Assembly (NCBI RefSeq): GCF_001427875.1
Contig: NZ_LMHK01000002.1
Span: 1-64,000 of the forward strand
Origin: Devosia sp. Root685
GTDB taxonomy: Bacteria; Pseudomonadota; Alphaproteobacteria; Rhizobiales; Devosiaceae
DNA: 64,000 nucleotides
Direction of reading: 5' to 3'
The notes beneath the pieces are model-generated. The model saw only the letters and a list, made by a program, of their open reading frames with translations. It was not told where the DNA came from and ran no database searches. Made by a program: the position numbers and the translations under genes. Shown here piece by piece: positions 59,636 to 64,000 of this stretch. Each line of letters begins with the position of its first letter. Positions within the stretch are counted from its first letter, which is position 1.

Positions 59636-60034
59636 ATGGGTGTGATCCACGAGATCGTCTTCGACTGCGACAAGCCGGCTGTTCTCGCTCGTTTCTGGGC
59701 CGAACTTCTCGATGGCTATGCTGTACGGCCCTATGATGCAGACGAGATTGCTCGCCTTGCGGCCCTCGGCCTGACGCCCGAGACCGATACGACCGTGATG
59801 GTCGATGGTCCCGGCCCCTCGATCTGCTTCCAGAACGTCGATGGCCGCGTCTACGACAATAACCGCGTGCATCTCGACATCGAGACCGGCAATCGCAGCA
59901 GCGAGGTCGAACGCCTGAAGACAGCCGGAGCCACGCTGGACCGGGTTTTGCCCACCTATACGGTGATGCGCGACCCCGAGGGCAACCAGTTCTGCCTCGT
60001 TGACCCCCGCATGACGGAAATGGCGGCGGCCTGA
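59636..60034 (+). CDS. VOC-family (glyoxalase-like) protein
   Basis: 132 residues, one VOC domain of the Glyoxalase_6 type: HEIVFDCDKPAVLARFWAEL, VHLDIETGNRSSEVERLKTA and VMRDPEGNQFCLVD. Such proteins are enzymes or binding proteins for small molecules; substrate unknown. The ATG at 59636 has aaaggagaa upstream. Confidence 0.87.
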   Translation: MGVIHEIVFDCDKPAVLARFWAELLDGYAVRPYDADEIARLAALGLTPETDTTVMVDGPGPSICFQNVDGRVYDNNRVHLDIETGNRSSEVERLKTAGATLDRVLPTYTVMRDPEGNQFCLVDPRMTEMAAA

Positions 60035-60105
60035 TCCAGAGCGTGCTGACATGACCTGTCAGTCTCTGCCGCTACATCGGGACCATCCAGTTTGAGGAGA
60101 ATCCC

Positions 60106-60504
60106 ATGTCGCTGATCGCAACCTGCCACTGCGGTGCCACGCGCATCACCCTGCCCCGCTTGCCCACTGAAGGCAAGAGCTGCAATTGCAGTTTCTGCCA
60201 GCGCACCGGCGCGATCTGGGCCTATTTCGAAGAGGGTGAGCTGGCGTTCAATTCGCTCGACAGCGACAAGATTTATTCTGCCAGCGGCGGCATGAACGAA
60301 CACCACTTCTGCGCCAATTGCGGCATCCATACCTGGGGCAGTTCACCCGACTGGGCCTCCGTCTACAATGCCGATGGCACACCCAAGGGCGAACCGGGCG
60401 CCATGCCCAGCACGCGCACCTTCGCCATCAATCTCAACGCCGTCGATTCGCTCGACTGGTCGAAGCTGAAGATCGAAAAGATGGACGGCCGCAACAACTG
60501 GTAG
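60106..60504 (+). CDS. GFA-family zinc protein (glutathione-dependent formaldehyde-activating-like)
   Basis: 132 residues. Zinc ligands CHCG near residue 7, CNCSFCQRTG near residue 26 and CANCGIHTW near residue 69 match the CENP-V/GFA family. The founding member speeds the reaction of formaldehyde with glutathione, but most relatives are uncharacterised. ATG at 60106 with gaggaga upstream. It follows the VOC gene in the same direction. Confidence 0.88.
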   Translation: MSLIATCHCGATRITLPRLPTEGKSCNCSFCQRTGAIWAYFEEGELAFNSLDSDKIYSASGGMNEHHFCANCGIHTWGSSPDWASVYNADGTPKGEPGAMPSTRTFAINLNAVDSLDWSKLKIEKMDGRNNW

Positions 60505-60534
60505 GCCCGCCTCCCGGTAGCCCTCACGGTCTCT

Positions 60535-60616
60535 CGGTAGCCCTCATGATCCAGTAGCTCTCATGGTGAGGTGCCCTCGGGCTTGACCGAGGGCATCGAA
60601 CCACGGGGGCGTGGCA
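60535..60616. repeat. 55-bp dispersed repeat, locus I (variant)
   Basis: Two partial starts (gtagccctca at about 60537; gtagctctcatggtgaggtg at 60555) and a variant middle (ccctcgggcttgaccgaggg) before atcgaaccacgggggcgtgg. It lies between the GFA gene and apt. Confidence 0.7.
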
Positions 60617-60694
60617 GAGGAGCTGTCATGCGCATGACCTCGTCCTTCCACGCCGCTTCGCGGCGCCTCAGGATGCGCTCGAGCAAATGCTGGC

Positions 60695-61228
60695 TTAGTG
60701 CCCCTCAAACGCCATCAGCGCATGAACATCGACCTTTTCCGCCCGCAGCTTGTCGGCGCCGCCAAGGTCCGGCAGGTCGATGGCAAACGAGGCATGATCG
60801 CAGGTGGCACCCGTCCGGCGGATCAAGCCGACCGCGGCAATGGCCGTACCCCCGGTAGCGATCAGATCATCGACCACGAGCACCTTGTGCGTTTCGTTCA
60901 GCACATCGGCATGGATCTCGATCGTATCGACCCCATATTCCAGCGCATAATTCTGGCCAATCGTCGTGCCCGGCAGCTTGCCGCGCTTGCGAACCGGCAC
61001 GAAACCGACGCCAAGCGCAATGGCGACGCCTGCCCCGAAGATAAAGCCGCGCGCTTCGATACCGGCGACATGAGTAAAACCCAGCCCACGATGCGCTGCA
61101 GCCATCCGCTCGACGCTTTCCTTGAACCCTTCCGGGTGCTCGATCAGCGTGGTGATGTCACGAAAGAGGATCCCCGGCTTAGGATAGTCCGGAATCGTGC
61201 GGACGAGCGACTTCAGGTCGAGCGACAT
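60695..61228 (-). CDS. apt: Adenine phosphoribosyltransferase
   Basis: Salvages adenine to AMP using PRPP. 177 residues. IPDYPKPGILFRDITTLIEH at the N terminus, VAGIEARGFIFGAGVAIALG, and the PRPP loop VLVVDDLIATGGTAIAAV are diagnostic. Uses the product of prs at 32.8 kb. It is the last minus-strand gene before the repeat-rich stretch on its left. Confidence 0.95.
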   Translation of the reverse strand: MSLDLKSLVRTIPDYPKPGILFRDITTLIEHPEGFKESVERMAAAHRGLGFTHVAGIEARGFIFGAGVAIALGVGFVPVRKRGKLPGTTIGQNYALEYGVDTIEIHADVLNETHKVLVVDDLIATGGTAIAAVGLIRRTGATCDHASFAIDLPDLGGADKLRAEKVDVHALMAFEGH

Positions 61229-61252
61229 GGAAGGCCTTGTAAGACTTGGAAA

Positions 61253-61447
61253 TCAGGGAGTGCGGCGACCGACGATATGGCGGGCGATGACGCCAGCATT
61301 GTAGGCGACGCTGCGGGTCGCAGTGACGGCGGCTTCGCGAGCCTTGGGATTGTTGGCCACAGCTTGAATGCCGGCGCGGACGGCAGGATGGCGGCTCACG
61401 GTCATGGCGGCGGACACGACGGTGACAGCCAGGCGAATGGCGGACAA
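61253..61447 (-). CDS. Small helical hypothetical protein
   Basis: 64 residues from a TTG at 61447 that sits 7 nt behind gggaggagg. Sequence SAIRLAVTVVSAAMTVSRHP, then a helix rich in Ala and Val and the tail IARHIVGRRTP; basic with amphipathic helices. It ends 24 nt before the apt start, so it may be the first gene of an apt transcript. No family recognised. Confidence 0.55.
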   Translation of the reverse strand: MSAIRLAVTVVSAAMTVSRHPAVRAGIQAVANNPKAREAAVTATRSVAYNAGVIARHIVGRRTP

Positions 61448-61774
61448 GGCAACCTCCTCCCACAAAACCAATACTGCCTCATATTGCGGTTGAGGCTTGG
61501 AATGGCAAGGGGCCTTGCGAGGGTGTGAGGGGAAAAAGAAAAGGGGCCCGAGGGCCCCTGATCCAAATCTTCGCTGTAAGCCCTGCGAGCGTAGCTCTTC
61601 GGGCCCGACCATCTGAAATCGCCCTACCGAGGCGATTTTGCCGCGACGGCAAAAAGAAAGGGGCCTTGCGGCCCCAATCTTGAAGTGCAGTGCATGCCCT
61701 GCGAGCGTAGCTCTTCGGGCCTGACCACTTGAAATCGCCCCACCGGGGCGATTTTGCCGCGGAGCGGCCGATGG
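61448..61774. repeat. Imperfect tandem duplication of a terminator-bearing element downstream of petC
   Basis: Two units, about 61533-61651 and 61652-61770. Each has a ggggcc...ggcccc hairpin followed on the minus strand by tttctttt-like runs (61533-61560 and 61656-61676), the sequence ctgcgagcgtagctcttcgg, and a gaaatcgcc...ggcgatttt hairpin (about 61616-61638 and 61731-61755). Related sequence is at 46555-46627. They should stop transcription from the bc1 operon. No gene seen. Confidence 0.7.
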
Positions 61775-62644
61775 TCAGTGTTCGATACCAGCCCAGATCT
61801 TGCGCTTGGTGCCATACATCAGGCCGGCAAACAGCACGAGGAAGATCAGCACGGCAAAACCGGTCTGCTTGCGCGAGACCAAGTGCGGCTCGGCCATCCA
61901 CATCATGAAGGCGGCAACGTCGGTGGAATACTGTTCCAGCGTTTGCGGCACAGACTGGCCGTCTTCGCTTTCTGCATAGCTGACCACCCCATCCGCCAGT
62001 GGCGGAGCCATGCCGATGGCGTGGCCGGGGAAGTAGTCATTGTAATGCTTGCCTTCAGGCAGCTGGAAAGGCGTGCCATCCGCACTGTGCGGGGCCGTTT
62101 CCGGCACCTCTTCATGATAGCCGTTGAGCAGCGCGTGGATATAATCCGGGCCGCCTTCCTGGTAACCGGTGAAGTAGTTGAAAATCCAGGTCGGGAACGG
62201 ATCGGTCACGCCGCGGGCCTTGGCCAGCACCGAGAAGTCAGGCGGCAACGCGCCGCCATTGGCATCGCGGGCTTCCTGATCGTTGGCGAAAGGCGAAGGC
62301 CAGCGATCGGCCGGCACGGCCGGACGGCGGCCGCTTTCGGCGGTGATATCGGCCACTTCATATTCCAGCGCCAATGCACGAACCTGTGCCTCGGAGAACT
62401 CCGGGCCACCCTCTTCCATCAGATTGCGGAAGGAGATGAGGTGCGCGCTGTGGCAGCTCGAGCAGACTTCCCGGAAAACCTGGAAGCCGCGCTGCAGCTG
62501 GTTGGTGTCGTAGGTACCGAAGATGCCGCCGAACGACCAGGACTGGCGTTCGACATGCGCACCGCCCCCGGCTGCCTGGGCCGGAGCCATGGCAAGACCG
62601 GCGGCGAGCGCGGCAGCAGTGATGATGAGCTTACGGATGTTCAT
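61775..62644 (-). CDS. petC: Cytochrome c1 of the bc1 complex
   Basis: 289 residues. Signal peptide residues 1-~24 (KLIITAAALAAGLAMAPAQA), heme c motif CSSCH in REVCSSCHSAHLISFRNL, the Met ligand in IGMAPPLADGVVSY, and a C-terminal membrane anchor (VLIFLVLFAGLMYGTKRKIW). It passes electrons from the Rieske centre to soluble or membrane cytochrome c. Unlike some relatives, it is encoded as a separate gene from cytochrome b. ATG at 62644, 14 nt after petB. Confidence 0.95.
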   Translation of the reverse strand: MNIRKLIITAAALAAGLAMAPAQAAGGGAHVERQSWSFGGIFGTYDTNQLQRGFQVFREVCSSCHSAHLISFRNLMEEGGPEFSEAQVRALALEYEVADITAESGRRPAVPADRWPSPFANDQEARDANGGALPPDFSVLAKARGVTDPFPTWIFNYFTGYQEGGPDYIHALLNGYHEEVPETAPHSADGTPFQLPEGKHYNDYFPGHAIGMAPPLADGVVSYAESEDGQSVPQTLEQYSTDVAAFMMWMAEPHLVSRKQTGFAVLIFLVLFAGLMYGTKRKIWAGIEH

Positions 62645-62658
62645 GTTACTCGCCCCGA

Positions 62659-63912
62659 TCACGCGTGTGCATTCTTGCCGAGAACGCTCTCGGAAATGCT
62701 GGTTGGCAGGGGCTTTGGCGTTTCGATACGCGACAGCACCGGCAGGATCACGAGGAAGTAGATGAAGTAGTAAGCAGTGCAGACCTTGGCCATCACGGTG
62801 TAGATGCCCTCGGCCGGCTGTGCGCCGAGATACATCAGACCAACGAAGTTGATGGCAAACAGCGCAAAGAACCACTTGAACATCGGACGGAACACGCCCG
62901 AACGAACCTTGGACGTATCGAGCCACGGCACGATCAGCAGCATGAGCATCGCGCCGCCCATGGCGATAACGCCGCCGAGCTTGGAGTCGATGAACAGGAT
63001 GTTGAAATCGATGGCGCGCAGGATCGTATAGAACGGCAGCAGATACCATTCCGGCACGATGTGGGCCGGCGTCACCTGGGCATTGGCCATCACATAGTTG
63101 TCAGGGTGACCAAGAATGTCAGGCGCGAAGAACACGAACCAGGCAAACGGGATCATGAACAGCACCATGCCGTAGAGATCCTTCATCGTGTAATACGGAT
63201 GGAAGGGCACGGTATCACGGCTATCCTTCACCTCGACGCCGACCGGGTTGTTATTGCCCGGCACGTGCAGCGCCCAGATGTGCAGCGCCACGACAGCTGC
63301 GATGATGAACGGCAGCAGGTAGTGCAGCGAGAAGAAGCGGTTGAGCGTCGGATTGCCGACCGCAAAGCCGCCAAGCACGAGCTGCTTGATATTTTCGCCG
63401 ACCAGCGGAATGGCGGTGAAAATGTTGGAGATAACCGTCGCACCCCAGAAGCTCATCTGGCCCCAGGGCAGGATGTAGCCCATGAACGCAGTAGCCGTGG
63501 TGAGGAGGAAGATCACAACGCCGAGGATCCAGAGGATTTCGCGCGGTGCTTTGTAGGAGCCGTAGAACAGCCCGCGGAACATGTGGATATAAAGCGCGAT
63601 GAAGAACATCGAGGCGCCCACCGCGTGGGTTGCCTGGATGATGCGGCCGCCATTGACGTCGCGACGGATATGCTCGACCGAGTCGAACGCCATCGCCACA
63701 TTGGGCGTATAGTGCATCGCCAAAATGATGCCGGTGACGATCTGCACACCGAGGCACATCACGAGAATGGCGCCGAACGTCCACCAGTAGTTGAGGTTCT
63801 TCGGCGTGGGGAAGTCCATGAGATGTTCTTTGGCAAAACGCACCACCGGCAGGCGGTCGTCCAGCCACTTCTCAACGGCATTTCCTGGAACGTAAGTCGA
63901 ATGTTCTGACAT
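62659..63912 (-). CDS. petB: Cytochrome b of the bc1 complex
   Basis: 417 residues, eight membrane helices. Heme-b histidines in [20 protein letters not shown] and HMFRG, and in [12 protein letters not shown] and [11 protein letters not shown]; quinol-site motif PEWY in [34 protein letters not shown] is the Qo-site helix. Central subunit of ubiquinol:cytochrome c reductase. ATG at 63912 ([11 protein letters not shown]), 14 nt after petA. Confidence 0.96.
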   Translation of the reverse strand: MSEHSTYVPGNAVEKWLDDRLPVVRFAKEHLMDFPTPKNLNYWWTFGAILVMCLGVQIVTGIILAMHYTPNVAMAFDSVEHIRRDVNGGRIIQATHAVGASMFFIALYIHMFRGLFYGSYKAPREILWILGVVIFLLTTATAFMGYILPWGQMSFWGATVISNIFTAIPLVGENIKQLVLGGFAVGNPTLNRFFSLHYLLPFIIAAVVALHIWALHVPGNNNPVGVEVKDSRDTVPFHPYYTMKDLYGMVLFMIPFAWFVFFAPDILGHPDNYVMANAQVTPAHIVPEWYLLPFYTILRAIDFNILFIDSKLGGVIAMGGAMLMLLIVPWLDTSKVRSGVFRPMFKWFFALFAINFVGLMYLGAQPAEGIYTVMAKVCTAYYFIYFLVILPVLSRIETPKPLPTSISESVLGKNAHA

Positions 63913-63926
63913 CGGAAAAGCCCCCA

Positions 63927-64000
63927 CTAACCGATCTGGACCAGCGTATCGCTGAGAAATTCATACGGCGGCACGACCAGATTCTTGGGTGCGGGGCCGC
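63927..64000 (-). CDS. petA: Rieske iron-sulfur protein of the bc1 complex (C-terminal end only)
   Basis: The last 24 codons before TAG at 63927 read [20 protein letters not shown] then QIG, the characteristic end of the ubiquinol-cytochrome c reductase Rieske subunit. The cluster-binding motifs lie beyond the window. It is the first gene of petA-petB-petC. Confidence 0.85.
   Translation of the reverse strand, partial: GPAPKNLVVPPYEFLSDTLVQIG

Noticed and set aside
10055-60616. Repeated 55-bp units considered as CRISPR repeats
   Set aside because: Copies are kilobases apart or in inverted pairs, with no regular spacers and no cas genes.
1-64000. tRNA, rRNA or origin of replication
   Set aside because: No cloverleaf-like segment, ribosomal RNA sequence, or DnaA-box cluster was noticed by eye; a covariance search was not possible here.

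Overview
The window reads as a chromosomal segment of a high-GC alphaproteobacterium, most likely a Hyphomicrobiales member near Devosia. This is inferred from gene content (cytochrome bc1 operon, UbiK, MidA, L25/CTC, an agp-mel type alpha-galactoside cluster as in rhizobia) and from strong G/C third-position use. No taxon was confirmed by search. Genes are dense and on both strands. I see no rRNA, tRNA, CRISPR array or intact prophage.

Layout. 1-7.2 kb: tail of an IS630-type transposase, ferrochelatase, a DUF1007-NicO metal transporter fusion with a LysR regulator, a MarR-like regulator, an SH3-domain secreted protein, a DMT permease and small membrane proteins. 7.3-10 kb: a pteridine-reductase-like SDR overlapping uvrC. 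10-15.8 kb: a block (YCII protein, PNPOx-like protein, three-gene ABC-2 exporter, DAHP synthase with an aromatic leader peptide, two tiny membrane proteins) lying between uvrC and pgsA-moaD-moaE. 17.3-26 kb: a ParDE module, ilvE with a divergent MarR gene, proC-ybjN, a phosphoesterase with ubiK, an outer-membrane beta-barrel, and an ABC binding protein plus permease without a local ATPase. 26-29.7 kb: a DHFR-like reductase, an MFS exporter bracketed by 19-bp direct repeats, and a MraY-family paralogue. 30-35.5 kb: housekeeping block lgt-midA-pgeF, prs, rplY(CTC), pth.

35.9-46.4 kb is a catabolic island: melA-agpD-agpC-agpB-agpA with divergent agpT (alpha-galactoside uptake and hydrolysis), then an AraC/phytanoyl-CoA-dioxygenase-like pair. 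46.6-53.3 kb: ychF, a flavin-dependent halogenase overlapping a LysE-type exporter gene, a second toxin-antitoxin pair, and a second GH4 glycosidase with a divergent AraC regulator and a perfect 17-bp palindrome between them. 53.4-64 kb: a periplasmic protein paired with a PAS-GGDEF-EAL protein, two MaoC proteins, a TerC-family membrane protein with a structured leader, small enzymes, apt, and the bc1 operon (petA partial, petB, petC).

Intergenic DNA carries several repeat families: a ~55-bp element at nine loci (three as inverted pairs), a ~125-nt structured element at three loci whose stems co-vary, 34-bp inverted repeats, and short REP-like hairpins. Several of them sit at the edges of the accessory blocks. 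The most interesting signals are the aromatic-codon leader and attenuator before aroG, the co-varying 125-nt element, the halogenase/exporter pair, and the terC leader that can hide its ribosome binding site.
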